DNA of 64,000 bases from Pseudomonas putida W15Oct28 (GCF_000708715.2 NZ_JENB01000026.1:1-64000); one strand, 5' to 3'. Shown: positions 42,405-51,492, counted from the stretch's first letter. The notes: generated by a model from the letters alone, not told the origin. Numbers and translations are program-made.

Positions 42405-43393
42405 TGGCCGGGCAAGGCAACGCACAATGCCCAGGCGTCCTGGTCACCGGCGGCAGCGGTTTTGTCGGCAAGGTGCTGTTGCAGCGCCTTGCTGCAGACG
42501 CGCGCCGGGCGCCGCGGGCCCTGGTGCGGAAATTACCCGGCCAGCCGCTGGAGGGCGTGGATTACCGTGCATTCAGCGAGCTGTCGGCGGTGGATGTTGC
42601 GTCCGGGCACTTCGAGCGGGTGGACACCGTCATCCACCTGGCCTCCCGCGTGCACGTCATGCACGAAACCGCCACCGACCCACTGGCCGAATTCCGCCGG
42701 GTAAACGTTGAAGGCACCCTGAGCCTGGCTCGGGCTGCGGTCCAGGCAGGTGTGCGGCGCTTCATCTTTGTCAGCTCGGTGAAGGTCAATGGCGAAACCA
42801 CCGACGGCCGCCAGCCCTTCAGCGCTGACGAGGTGCCTGCGCCATCAGACCCGTACGGCATCTCCAAGCGCGAAGCCGAAGACGGCCTGCGTGAACTGGC
42901 AGCGAATACCGGGCTGGAAGTGGTGATCGTGCGCCCGGTGCTGGTCTATGGCCCCGGGGTGAAAGCCAATTTCCGCAGCATGATGAACTGGCTGAGCAAA
43001 GGCGTGCCGCTGCCGTTTGGCGCCATCCACAACAAGCGCAGCCTGGTGGCCCTGGACAACCTGGTGGACCTGCTGGTGACCTGCATCGACCACCCGGCCG
43101 CCGCCAACCAGACCTTCCTGGCCAGCGATGGCCACGACCTGTCCACCACCGAATTGCTGCAGCGGCTGGGCAAGGCACTGGGCAAGCCCGCCAGGTTGCT
43201 GCCTGTGCCCGCCAGCTGGCTGAAGGGGGCGGCGACCCTGGCCGGCAAAGGCGGCCTGGCGCAGCGCCTGTGCGGGTCGTTGCAGGTAGACAGTGGCAAA
43301 ACCCGTGAACTGCTGGGCTGGCAGCCCCCGCTGGATGTGGACCAGGCCCTGCGGGCCACGGCACTCAATTTCTTGAAAGGGCAAGACCAATGA
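42404..43393 (+). CDS. wbpV: WbpV-type NAD-dependent sugar epimerase/reductase
   Basis: A 329-residue extended SDR with GVLVTGGSGFVGKVLLQRL at the start, the SSVKVNGE catalytic serine segment and the YGISKREAE YxxxK pair. In P. aeruginosa O6, WbpV acts with WbpM and WbpL in synthesis of the D-QuiNAc residue. In the same position here it should reduce the C4 keto group of the WbpM product to give UDP-QuiNAc or UDP-FucNAc; which one is not decided by sequence. The ATG overlaps the previous stop, and the next gene overlaps its end by 4 bases. Confidence 0.8.
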   Translation: MAGQGNAQCPGVLVTGGSGFVGKVLLQRLAADARRAPRALVRKLPGQPLEGVDYRAFSELSAVDVASGHFERVDTVIHLASRVHVMHETATDPLAEFRRVNVEGTLSLARAAVQAGVRRFIFVSSVKVNGETTDGRQPFSADEVPAPSDPYGISKREAEDGLRELAANTGLEVVIVRPVLVYGPGVKANFRSMMNWLSKGVPLPFGAIHNKRSLVALDNLVDLLVTCIDHPAAANQTFLASDGHDLSTTELLQRLGKALGKPARLLPVPASWLKGAATLAGKGGLAQRLCGSLQVDSGKTRELLGWQPPLDVDQALRATALNFLKGQDQ

Positions 43394-44403
43394 CGGTTTG
43401 GTGGCTTATTCCCCTCGTCGCAGGGGCATCCCTGCTTTTGACTGCTGCGCTACGGCGCTACGCCCTGAACAAGCAGATCATCGACGTGCCCAATGCGCGT
43501 AGTTCGCACACTGTGCCTACCCCGCGGGGCGGTGGCGTGGCCATTGTGCTGAGCTTCCTGGCCTGCCTGCCGCTACTGGGTATGGCCGGTGCCGTGCCGC
43601 TGGCGCCGCTGGTCGCCATTGGTGGGGCAGGGGCGTTGATCGCGGTAATCGGCTTCATGGACGACCACGGCCACATCGCTGCCCGCTGGCGCCTGCTTGG
43701 CCACTTCGCCGCAGCCGCGTGGATGCTGTACTGGCTGGGCGGCCTGGCGCCGTTGCAGGTGTTCGGCTTCACCCTCGACCTGCAGTGGTTCGGCTTCATT
43801 CTGGCGGCGTTCTACACCGTGTGGATGCTTAACCTGTATAACTTCATGGACGGCATCGATGGCATTGCCAGCGTCGAAGCGGTCACCGCCTGCCTGAGCA
43901 TAATGCTGCTGTCGGCCCTGGCCGGTGTGCCGCAGTTGATGGCACTGCCGCTGTTGCTGGCTGCGGCCACGCTGGGCTTTCTGTTCTGGAACTTCCCGCC
44001 GGCCAAGATCTTCATGGGCGATGCCGGCAGTGGCTTCCTTGGCATTGTACTGGCGGGCTTGTCGCTGCAGGCTGCCTGGGCTTCGCCGCAATTGTTCTGG
44101 TGCTGGCTGATTCTGCTGGGCGTGTTCGTGGTAGATGCCACCTTCACCCTGATCCGCCGCTTGCTGCGCGGTGACAAGGTGTACGAAGCGCACCGCAGCC
44201 ACGCTTACCAGTTTGCCTCTCGCCACTGTGGCAAGCACCTGCCGGTAACCCTGGCGGTGGCCGCGATCAACCTGTTCTGGCTGCTGCCGGTAGCCCTGTG
44301 TGTGCTGTTGCTGGGCCTGGACGGCGTGTGGGGCGTGATCATTGCCTACCTGCCATTGGCATATCTGGCCGTGCGCTGGCGCGCCGGTGAGCTCGAACAC
44401 TAG
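43390..44403 (+). CDS. wbpL: WbpL-type initiating sugar-phosphate transferase
   Basis: A 337-residue membrane protein of the MraY/WecA family with about eleven helices, IDVPNARSSHTVPTPRGGG, the LNLYNFMDGIDGIA motif with catalytic aspartates, KIFMGDAGSGFLG, and EAHRSHAYQ, the HIH-like loop of this family. WbpL transfers the first HexNAc-phosphate of the O-unit to undecaprenyl phosphate. It overlaps wbpV by 4 bases and is followed by wbpM after 58 bases. Confidence 0.92.
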   Translation: MTVWWLIPLVAGASLLLTAALRRYALNKQIIDVPNARSSHTVPTPRGGGVAIVLSFLACLPLLGMAGAVPLAPLVAIGGAGALIAVIGFMDDHGHIAARWRLLGHFAAAAWMLYWLGGLAPLQVFGFTLDLQWFGFILAAFYTVWMLNLYNFMDGIDGIASVEAVTACLSIMLLSALAGVPQLMALPLLLAAATLGFLFWNFPPAKIFMGDAGSGFLGIVLAGLSLQAAWASPQLFWCWLILLGVFVVDATFTLIRRLLRGDKVYEAHRSHAYQFASRHCGKHLPVTLAVAAINLFWLLPVALCVLLLGLDGVWGVIIAYLPLAYLAVRWRAGELEH

Positions 44404-44461
44404 CTAAAGTGATAGGACGAAGACAGTAGACATGTCACGTTGGAAAGCCCTAAGAGGTTCT

Positions 44462-46459
44462 ATGGATAAGCTGCGCTCAAGACTGCTTGGACTACCTCGA
44501 CGCCACAAACGGCTGATTCAGGTAGCGGCTGATGTGATTCTGGTCTGGTTCGCGCTGTGGCTGGCGTTTGTCGTGCGCCTGGGCATCGACGACCTGGCCA
44601 ACCCTGTTCTGGACCACACCTGGTTGTTCATCACCGCGCCGATCATCTCGATCCCGCTGTTCATCCGCTTTGGCCTGTACCGGGCAGTCATGCGCTATTT
44701 CGGCAATGACGCGCTGATCGCCATCATCAAGGCCGTGACACTGTCGGCGCTGATCCTGGGCTTCATCATCTACTGGGCCAGCAACCACCAGAACGTGGTG
44801 CCTCGCTCGATCACCTTCAACTACTGGTGGCTGAGCCTGATCATGGTCGGCGGCCTGCGCCTGGCCATGCGCCAGTACTTCCTCGGTGACTGGTTCGCCA
44901 CCGCCGTACAGCATGTGCCCTTTGCCAACCGCAACGATGGCCTGCCACGGGTTGCCATCTACGGCGCCGGCTCGGCCGGTAACCAGCTGGTTGCGGCCCT
45001 GCGCATGGGCAAGGCCATGCGCCCGGTAGCGTTCATCGACGACGATGGCAGCATCACCGACCGGGTGATCGCCGGCCTGCAGGTGTACCAGCCAGAACAA
45101 CTGCAACGCATGATCGACGACACCGGCGCCGAGGAAATCCTGCTGGCGCTGCCCTCGGTCAGCCGCAGCCGCCGCCGCGAAATCCTCAACCTGCTTGAAG
45201 GCTACCCGCTGCACGTACGCAGTGTGCCCGGTTTCATGGACCTGGCCAGTGGCCGGGTCAAGGTGGACGACATCCAGGAAGTGGACATCGCCGACCTGCT
45301 GGGCCGCGACGCGGTGCCTGCACAAGGTGACCTGCTGCAGCACTGCATCATCGACCAGACCGTGATGGTGACCGGTGCCGGTGGCTCGATCGGCTCCGAG
45401 CTGTGCCGCCAGATCCTGGGGCAGACGCCGCGTATTCTGCTGCTGTTCGAGCACAGCGAATTCAACCTGTACACCATCGCCGGCGAGCTGGAACAGCGCA
45501 TCCTGCGCGAAGGCCTGGCCGTGCAGTTGATCCCGATACTGGGCTCGGTCCGCGACCAGGCCAAGATGCTCGACGTGATGCGCGCCTGGCAGGTAGACAC
45601 CGTCTACCACGCCGCGGCCTACAAGCATGTGCCCATTGTCGAGCACAACATTGCCGAAGGCCTGTCGAACAATGTGTTCGGCACCCTGTACACCGCCCAG
45701 GCGGCGCTGCAGGCTGGCGTGTCGAACTTCGTGCTGATTTCCACCGACAAGGCCGTACGCCCCACCAACGTGATGGGCAGCACCAAGCGCCTGGCCGAAA
45801 TGGTGCTGCAGGCCCTTAGCAACGAGCTGGCGCCGGTGCTGATGGGTGAAACCGGCAATGTGTCACAGGTTAACAAGACCCGTTTCACCATGGTGCGCTT
45901 CGGCAACGTGCTGGGCTCGTCGGGCTCGGTCATCCCGTTGTTCCACAAACAGATCAAGCTTGGCGGGCCACTGACGGTCACCCACCCGAAAATCACCCGC
46001 TACTTCATGACCATCCCCGAGGCTGCGCAACTGGTGATCCAGGCCGGCTCCATGGGGCAGGGCGGCGACGTGTTCGTGCTGGACATGGGCGAGCCGGTGA
46101 AGATCGTGGAACTGGCAGAAAAAATGATTCACCTGTCCGGCTTCAGCATCCGCTCCGAGCGCAACCCGCTGGGCGATATCGCCATCAACTTCACCGGCCT
46201 GCGCCCGGGCGAAAAACTGTACGAAGAGTTGTTGATCGGCGACAACGTGATTGCCACGCGCCACCCCATGATCATGAGCGCCAACGAAGACTACCTGACC
46301 TGGGAGGTGCTGAAGCAGCGCCTGGATGCACTGCGTGCCGCGACCGCGGCCGACGACTTTGCCACCGTGCGCCAGTTGCTGCGCGACACCGTGAGCGGCT
46401 ACGTGCCGGGCGGCGAAATTGTGGACTGGCTGTACCAGCGTCGGCGCTTGGAGCCCTGA
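44462..46459 (+). CDS. wbpM: WbpM-type UDP-GlcNAc 4,6-dehydratase
   Basis: A 665-residue protein, the same length as P. aeruginosa WbpM. Four N-terminal membrane helices (about 20-140) lead to two Rossmann domains, the second with VTGAGGSIGSELCRQI and the STDKAVRPTNVMGSTK active-site region of this SDR class. It dehydrates UDP-GlcNAc to the 4-keto-6-deoxy sugar. The frame extends ten codons upstream to 44432, but ATG 44462, with AAGAGG before it, matches known WbpM starts (MxxLRxxLLGLPRR). The gene occupies the conserved end position of the wbp core. Confidence 0.93.
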   Translation: MDKLRSRLLGLPRRHKRLIQVAADVILVWFALWLAFVVRLGIDDLANPVLDHTWLFITAPIISIPLFIRFGLYRAVMRYFGNDALIAIIKAVTLSALILGFIIYWASNHQNVVPRSITFNYWWLSLIMVGGLRLAMRQYFLGDWFATAVQHVPFANRNDGLPRVAIYGAGSAGNQLVAALRMGKAMRPVAFIDDDGSITDRVIAGLQVYQPEQLQRMIDDTGAEEILLALPSVSRSRRREILNLLEGYPLHVRSVPGFMDLASGRVKVDDIQEVDIADLLGRDAVPAQGDLLQHCIIDQTVMVTGAGGSIGSELCRQILGQTPRILLLFEHSEFNLYTIAGELEQRILREGLAVQLIPILGSVRDQAKMLDVMRAWQVDTVYHAAAYKHVPIVEHNIAEGLSNNVFGTLYTAQAALQAGVSNFVLISTDKAVRPTNVMGSTKRLAEMVLQALSNELAPVLMGETGNVSQVNKTRFTMVRFGNVLGSSGSVIPLFHKQIKLGGPLTVTHPKITRYFMTIPEAAQLVIQAGSMGQGGDVFVLDMGEPVKIVELAEKMIHLSGFSIRSERNPLGDIAINFTGLRPGEKLYEELLIGDNVIATRHPMIMSANEDYLTWEVLKQRLDALRAATAADDFATVRQLLRDTVSGYVPGGEIVDWLYQRRRLEP

Positions 46460-46481
46460 ACGCTGTACTGACAAACAGAAC

Positions 46482-46506
46482 GGGCGTTGCCGGCATAGCA
46501 ACGCCC
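46482..46506 (+). terminator. Hairpin between wbpM and rmlB
   Basis: GGGCGTTGC pairs with GCAACGCCC around seven bases, then a second small hairpin AACTTC/GAAGTT at 46512-46532. There is no T run, so efficient termination is uncertain; it may only separate two transcription blocks. Confidence 0.45.
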
Positions 46507-46561
46507 ACATGAACTTCAAACGCAGTGAAGTTTGAATGCGGCAATTGGGAAGAACTGAACG

Positions 46562-47632
46562 ATGACTATTCTGGTAACTGGTGGTGCGGGCTTCATTGGC
46601 GCGAACTTCGTGTTGGACTGGCTGGCTGCTAGCGACGAGCCCGTGGTCAACCTCGACAAGCTCACCTATGCAGGCAACCTGCAAACCCTGAGCAGCCTGC
46701 AAGGCGACAAGCGCCACATCTTCGTGCACGGCGATATCGGTGACTCCGAGCTGGTAGCCCGCCTGCTGAAGGAGCACCAGCCGCGCGCCATCGTCAACTT
46801 TGCTGCCGAGTCCCACGTCGACCGCTCCATCCATGGCCCGGAAGACTTCATCGAAACCAATATCGTCGGCACCTTCCGCCTGCTGGAAGCCGTGCGCGCC
46901 CATTGGGGCGGCCTGGATGAACAGGCCCGCCAGGCGTTCCGCTTCCTGCACGTGTCCACCGACGAAGTGTACGGCTCGCTGGCTGCCGACGAACCGGCCT
47001 TCACCGAAACCCACCAGTACCAGCCCAACAGCCCGTACTCGGCCAGCAAGGCCGCCAGCGACCACCTGGTGCGCTCCTACCACCACACCTACGGCCTGCC
47101 GGTGCTGACCACCAACTGCTCGAACAACTACGGCCCGTACCACTTCCCGGAAAAGCTCATCCCGCTGATGATCGTCAACGCCCTGGCTGGCAAGCCATTG
47201 CCGGTGTATGGCGACGGCCAGCAGATCCGCGACTGGCTGTACGTCAAAGACCACTGCAGCGCCATCCGCCGTGTGCTGGAAGCCGGCACCACCGGTGAGG
47301 TGTACAACGTGGGCGGCTGGAACGAAAAGCCCAACCTGGAAATCGTCAACCGCGTGTGCGCCCTGCTGGACGAGCTGCGCCCCCGCGCCGACGGCAAGCC
47401 TTACGCCGACCAGATCACCTACGTCACCGACCGCCCAGGCCATGACCGCCGCTACGCCATCGACGCCCGCAAGCTGGAGCGCGAGCTGGGCTGGAAACCC
47501 GCCGAAACCTTCGAGACCGGCATTCGCAAGACCGTAGCCTGGTACCTCGACAACCAGGACTGGGTGCAGAACGTACAGTCCGGCAGCTACCGCGATTGGG
47601 TAGAGAAAAACTACGCAGGGCGCTCGGCATGA
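46562..47632 (+). CDS. rmlB: dTDP-glucose 4,6-dehydratase
   Basis: A 356-residue extended SDR, with VTGGAGFIGANFVLDWL, HVSTDEVYGSL (catalytic T, D, E) and the YSASKAASDHLV YxxxK pair. It converts dTDP-glucose to dTDP-4-keto-6-deoxyglucose, the shared substrate of the two halves of the RmlC-FdtA fusion. GGGAAGAAC precedes the ATG. It starts a tight rmlB-rmlD-rmlA run; rmlC is not in this run. Confidence 0.95.
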   Translation: MTILVTGGAGFIGANFVLDWLAASDEPVVNLDKLTYAGNLQTLSSLQGDKRHIFVHGDIGDSELVARLLKEHQPRAIVNFAAESHVDRSIHGPEDFIETNIVGTFRLLEAVRAHWGGLDEQARQAFRFLHVSTDEVYGSLAADEPAFTETHQYQPNSPYSASKAASDHLVRSYHHTYGLPVLTTNCSNNYGPYHFPEKLIPLMIVNALAGKPLPVYGDGQQIRDWLYVKDHCSAIRRVLEAGTTGEVYNVGGWNEKPNLEIVNRVCALLDELRPRADGKPYADQITYVTDRPGHDRRYAIDARKLERELGWKPAETFETGIRKTVAWYLDNQDWVQNVQSGSYRDWVEKNYAGRSA

Positions 47633-48525
47633 AGATTCTGCTACTGGGCAAGGACGGCCAGGTAGGTTGGGAACTGCAACGCAGCCTGGCCCCCCTGGGC
47701 CAGGTGCTGGCGCTGAACAGCCGCAGCCAGTCGCACTGCGGTGACCTGGCCAACCTGCCAGGCCTGGCCGAAACCGTGCGCGCCTATGCCCCAGATGTCA
47801 TCGTCAACGCCGCCGCTTACACTGCCGTCGACAAAGCCGAAAGCGACAGCGAGCAAGCCTTCAAGGTAAACGCCGAAGCCGTCGGCGTGCTGGCCCGCGC
47901 CGCCGCCGACTGCGGCGCGCTGCTGGTGCATTATTCCACCGACTACGTGTTCCCAGGGCAGGGCACCCAGGCCTGGCGCGAAGACGACAGCGTCGGCCCG
48001 CTGAACACCTACGGCGCAAGCAAACTGGCTGGCGAGCAAGCCATCCAGGCTGCCGGCTGCCAGCACCTGATCTTCCGCACCTGCTGGGTGTATGCCGCCC
48101 GCGGCAACAACTTTGCCAAGACCATGCTGCGCTTGGCCGGCGAGCGCGACAGCCTGGGTGTGATCGACGACCAGCACGGCGCCCCGACCGGTGCCGAACT
48201 GATCGCCGACATCACCGCCCACGCCATCACCGCCACCCGCAGCAACCCGGCCCTGGCCGGCCTGTACCACCTGGCGGCCGGCGGCGAAACCACCTGGTGC
48301 GGCTACGCCCGCTTCGTGCTCGAGCAGGCGGCGGCACAAGGGGTAGCGTTGAAAGCCCAGGCCGAACAGGTCAACCCGTTGACCACCGATGCCTACCCGA
48401 CGCCTGCCAAGCGGCCGTCCAACTCACGTCTTGATACCCACAAACTGCAGAAGGCTTTTGCCCTGACCCTGCCAGACTGGCGCCAGGGAGTGGCCCGCAT
48501 GCTCACGGAAATACACGAGAAATGA
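47629..48525 (+). CDS. rmlD: dTDP-4-dehydrorhamnose reductase
   Basis: A 298-residue SDR with MKILLLGKDGQVGWELQRSL, the STDYVFPGQ catalytic threonine segment and YGASKLAGE. It reduces dTDP-4-keto-L-rhamnose to dTDP-L-rhamnose and so implies that an RmlC epimerase is active; the only one in the window is the fused domain at 32188. It overlaps rmlB by 4 bases (ATGA) and rmlA overlaps its end. Confidence 0.94.
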   Translation: MKILLLGKDGQVGWELQRSLAPLGQVLALNSRSQSHCGDLANLPGLAETVRAYAPDVIVNAAAYTAVDKAESDSEQAFKVNAEAVGVLARAAADCGALLVHYSTDYVFPGQGTQAWREDDSVGPLNTYGASKLAGEQAIQAAGCQHLIFRTCWVYAARGNNFAKTMLRLAGERDSLGVIDDQHGAPTGAELIADITAHAITATRSNPALAGLYHLAAGGETTWCGYARFVLEQAAAQGVALKAQAEQVNPLTTDAYPTPAKRPSNSRLDTHKLQKAFALTLPDWRQGVARMLTEIHEK

Positions 48526-49406
48526 CCACTATGAACCGTAAAGGCATCATTCTGGCGGGCGGGTCGGGTACCCGCCTGCACCCCGCGACCCTGGCAATCT
48601 CCAAGCAGCTGTTGCCGGTGTACGACAAGCCGATGATCTACTACCCGCTGACCACGCTGATGCTGGCGGGCATCCAGGACATCCTGATCATCTCCACCCC
48701 ACAAGACACCCCACGCTTCGAGCAACTGCTCGGCGACGGCCACCAGTGGGGCATCAACATCACCTACGCCGTGCAGGCTTCTCCTGATGGCCTGGCGCAG
48801 GCGTTCATCATCGGGGAGTCGTTTATTGCTGGCCATCCCAGCGCGCTGGTGTTGGGTGACAATATCTATTACGGGCACAACTTCCACGAGTTGTTGGCCA
48901 GCGCAATGGTGCGGCAAGAAGGCGCCAGCGTGTTTGCTTACCATGTGCATGATCCCGAACGTTACGGGGTCGTGGAGTTTGACGGGGCGGGCACGGCAGT
49001 GAGCCTGGAAGAAAAGCCCACGCTACCTAAATCGAACTATGCGGTCACCGGGCTGTATTTCTATGACAACGAAGTTGTGGACATAGCCAAGAACATCAAG
49101 CCCTCGTCCCGCGGCGAACTCGAGATTACTGATGTCAACAGGACCTACCTTTCACAGGGCAAGTTGTCGGTTGAAATCATGGGGCGTGGTTACGCCTGGC
49201 TGGATACAGGTACCCACGAATCGCTCCTCGAAGCCAGCCAGTTCATTGCCACGATCGAGCATCGGCAAGGGCTGAAGGTCGCCTGTCCTGAGGAGTTGGC
49301 CTTCCGTATGAAGTGGATCGGCGCTGAGCAGTTGGAAGCCCTGGCCAAGCCGCTGACGAAAAATGGTTACGGCCAGTACCTGATGGGCTTGCTGAAACAG
49401 CAATGA
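48522..49406 (+). CDS. rmlA: Glucose-1-phosphate thymidylyltransferase
   Basis: A 294-residue nucleotidyltransferase starting GIILAGGSGTRLHPATLAIS, with PVYDKPMIYYPL and the VLGDNIYYG metal-binding segment. It makes dTDP-glucose, the first step for both dTDP-rhamnose and the 3-amino sugar, and is feedback-inhibited by dTDP-rhamnose in known homologues. The ATG at 48522 overlaps rmlD; ATG 48531 is an alternative. It is the last intact gene of the O-antigen block. GC content drops visibly near its 3' end. Confidence 0.95.
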   Translation: MTTMNRKGIILAGGSGTRLHPATLAISKQLLPVYDKPMIYYPLTTLMLAGIQDILIISTPQDTPRFEQLLGDGHQWGINITYAVQASPDGLAQAFIIGESFIAGHPSALVLGDNIYYGHNFHELLASAMVRQEGASVFAYHVHDPERYGVVEFDGAGTAVSLEEKPTLPKSNYAVTGLYFYDNEVVDIAKNIKPSSRGELEITDVNRTYLSQGKLSVEIMGRGYAWLDTGTHESLLEASQFIATIEHRQGLKVACPEELAFRMKWIGAEQLEALAKPLTKNGYGQYLMGLLKQQ

Positions 49407-49491
49407 GTTAGCAGCGGCGATTGGACAAATGGCACCCGTTGCCATCGTAAATACTGCGTACGTTTCGTGGGTATTGAACAGCTCATTGGCT

Positions 49492-49814
49492 ATGTCAATA
49501 TCCACGAAAGGGATTATTGATAATTTTTACCAGAAAAACTATTTGATTCGTCTGGTTAACGAAGTTGATGCAGCCTTTATCATCCAGTTGCGTACTGGCG
49601 ACAAGTACAATAAGCACCTGTATTCGTTGGCGATGACGTTGAGGCGCAGCGGCAGAAGATAAGAAATAACAAACAGGACGAGGTGGCGAACAAGTAGTTC
49701 TATTTCATTATTGGAAAGCTTGACGGCAGTCCATGCGGCACGGTCAGGGTGTATGACCTGAGGCCATCTTCATTTTCCTGGGCTAGCTGGATACAGAATG
49801 AAGACAGAAGCTGA
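49492..49814 (+). pseudogene. Frameshifted GNAT acetyltransferase remnant
   Basis: Not a live gene. The first frame reads NYLIRLVNEVDAAFIIQLR, then DKYNKHLYS, a typical GNAT N-terminus. After about 49627 the next frame takes over (GDDVEAQRQKIRNNKQDE), which needs one inserted base. A TAG (49695-49697) interrupts, then FYFIIGKLDG, CGTVRVYDLRP and SWIQNEDRS follow, again GNAT-like, up to a TGA at 49812-49814 where the homology stops. The order of motifs matches a single sugar N-acetyltransferase that lost its C-terminal half. It follows rmlA by 85 bases, so it probably once served an N-acetylated dTDP-sugar of an older O-unit. Confidence 0.75.
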
Positions 49815-50542
49815 TTGTGGCACTGGTGTGGGGTGATGAGCAGACTCTCCAGAGGGTCCGCTGTTATCGACTGCGCCCTCGCACCTGCTAATGGGACACA
49901 AGTAGCAACCACGTCGCCAAGGCGACACTGCGTATGACTGCGGGCGTTGACAGCTTCGAAGTTATCGATAAACAGCACGCCGTTCCGATGATCAACTGAG
50001 CGATGATTCTGGCGGGCATACAGCACTTCCAGCGTAACCGGGTGGCAGTGGCGATCTATGGTGTTGGTACCTCTGGCTGTACTCGGTGCTGTAGACCAGT
50101 TGTATATCGCGACGAGTGAGCGATGGCATGGGTTGTCGGTGGCTTGTTCGGAGGTATGAGCATGTCGTTTTCACGGTCGACAATGTAGACGCTACAAGGC
50201 GTTTTAGATAGCTGTAGCGCTCATCGGCCTGTTAACAAACTGAGCCGTCAGTTCGCGCGAGATACCGAGGAATTCGTGCCGCGCCCCAAGATGGCGTCTT
50301 TTTTTGGTCATAAATGCACTTTTCGTCATGTAATGGCCGAGTGTAGGGGGTCGGTCAGTCGCGTAACGGGAGCCCCCTATCGCATTCTCTGCTTGCTGGC
50401 AGCCAAGCTAGTCACATCACCGTGGCGAGAATCTGCTAGACAACCCATAGCCATCTCATTGCACCTAGCTCTTCGTGAGAGACAAGGCGCGCTTGCTTAC
50501 GGCGTAAGGTCAGCTGCCTGCTAGGCTGCGTCAACCCATTTC
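49815..50542 (-). other. Unassigned decayed region, minus-strand reading possible
   Basis: No gene can be named. The minus strand has a continuous frame over roughly 50026-49815 that reads LYARQNHRSVDHRNGVLFID, then CRLGDVVATCVPLAGARAQ and ITADPLESLLITPHQCHNQL, and a shifted frame before it. This amino-acid usage looks protein-like rather than random, but I do not recognise a family. Short plus-strand frames (such as 50276-50524) look like noise. The region joins the GNAT remnant on the left to the insertion sequence on the right and probably is a rearrangement scar. Confidence 0.4.
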
Positions 50543-50983
50543 CTAGGCTCTGTACGAAAAGAGATGTCGCAAACACCGCATGGAACAAGCCAGCGAGACC
50601 ATAGCGGCATAGCTTTTTGCGAGCTTGTCGAAGCGTGTCACGATGCGGCGGTTCTCTTTCAGCCAGCCAAACATGCGCTCGATGATGTTGCGCTGTCGGT
50701 ACTTGGGCCGATCAAACAGTCTGGGTAAGCCAGGCTTGGGTTTGCGCTTCATTGAGCGCATCGGGATGACGGGCTGCATTCGATATTGGTCGCAGTAGCG
50801 GCGTAGCGCTTCAGCGTCGTAGCCCTTGTCGGCAAGTAGCCATTTGCAGCGTTTACGCGGGCGGCCTCGTTGGCTCGACGGAATGCTGACCCCATCCAAC
50901 AGTGGTTGGGCGTAGCTGATATCACTGGCTTGACCGCCAGAGAGAAGGAAGCGCAACGGAGTTCCGTTGGCATCGCAGAGCAT
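50543..50983 (-). CDS. IS5-family transposase, second frame (OrfB)
   Basis: A 146-residue frame containing the second half of the DDE transposase: LADKGYDAEAL with the second aspartate, and NIIERMFGWLKENRRIVTRF with the catalytic glutamate in the Y(2)R(3)E(6)K-like block. The frame is open upstream to the A6G5 run, so the product is most likely made by a -1 ribosomal shift from OrfA rather than from the internal ATG at 50983. The stop codon TAG (50545-50543) is supplied by the target duplication and flanking base outside the element. Confidence 0.82.
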   Translation of the reverse strand: MLCDANGTPLRFLLSGGQASDISYAQPLLDGVSIPSSQRGRPRKRCKWLLADKGYDAEALRRYCDQYRMQPVIPMRSMKRKPKPGLPRLFDRPKYRQRNIIERMFGWLKENRRIVTRFDKLAKSYAAMVSLACSMRCLRHLFSYRA

Positions 50984-51492
50984 GTGAATTTTGGTTGTCA
51001 GGCCGCCGCGACTGCGGCCTAGAGCGTGATCGGCAGGCTCGTCAGGCCCCCTTTTTTCCGAGCGCCAGATGAGGCTCGGGTTGCGCGTACTGCGGTTGAG
51101 TCGATCATCCAGGTTTGCAGATCGATCAAGCCTTCCTCATTCAGTCTCAGATGCAAGCGTTTGAGCATCTGATCGAACGTCCCCTGATTTCGCCAGCCGC
51201 GAAACCGTTGATACACCGTTGACCAAGGTCCGAAGCGCTCGGGCATGTCTCGCCACGCAGCGCCCGAACAGAGCACCCAGAGCACGCCATCCAGCATCAG
51301 GCGGTCGCTCAGGCGGGGCCGCCCCCGACTATGGGTTTCAGTGAAAAGATCGGCGACCACAGTCCAGGCCTCGTCCGAGAGTTCATAACGCTTTGCCATC
51401 ACAGAATTCCTTTCCGTCGATGGCGTGGGACTCTACAAAACCTCAGCGTTCGCGGCGCCGCGATTGGATTTCACGGGATTTCGTACAGAGCC
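50546..51492 (-). mobile_element. IS5-family (IS427-group type) insertion sequence
   Basis: About 947 bases bounded by terminal inverted repeats: left GGCTCTGTACGAAA, right the complement ending in CGTACAGAGCC at 51492. TA dinucleotides flank both ends (50544-50545 and 51493-51494), consistent with the TA or CTAG target duplication of this group. It carries two overlapping transposase frames on the minus strand, joined at an A6G5 run. It appears intact and could still move. It sits in the scar between the O-antigen genes and the AT-rich block. Confidence 0.85.
51019..51402 (-). CDS. IS5-family transposase, first frame (OrfA)
   Basis: A 127-residue frame with the DUF4096-type start YELSDEAWTVVADLF, LMLDGVLWVLCSGAAWRDMP, WSTVYQRFRGWRNQGTFDQM and the first catalytic aspartate in MIDSTAVRA. 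It ends shortly after ARKKGG, in the A6G5 slippery run (51047-51057 on the plus strand), where a -1 shift joins it to OrfB to give a full DDE enzyme. An internal loss of the C-terminal half is excluded by the intact second frame. Confidence 0.85.
   Translation of the reverse strand: MMAKRYELSDEAWTVVADLFTETHSRGRPRLSDRLMLDGVLWVLCSGAAWRDMPERFGPWSTVYQRFRGWRNQGTFDQMLKRLHLRLNEEGLIDLQTWMIDSTAVRATRASSGARKKGGLTSLPITL

Noticed and set aside
31011..49406. The O-antigen cluster as a wholly new system
   Set aside because: Its overall logic (Wzx/Wzy, WbpV-L-M, rml, fdt genes) is standard; only the fusion, the GT41-like gene and the GNAT relic stand out.
50276..50524. Plus-strand 82-codon frame in the scar before the insertion sequence
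   Set aside because: No ribosome site, no recognised motif, odd composition; probably noise.
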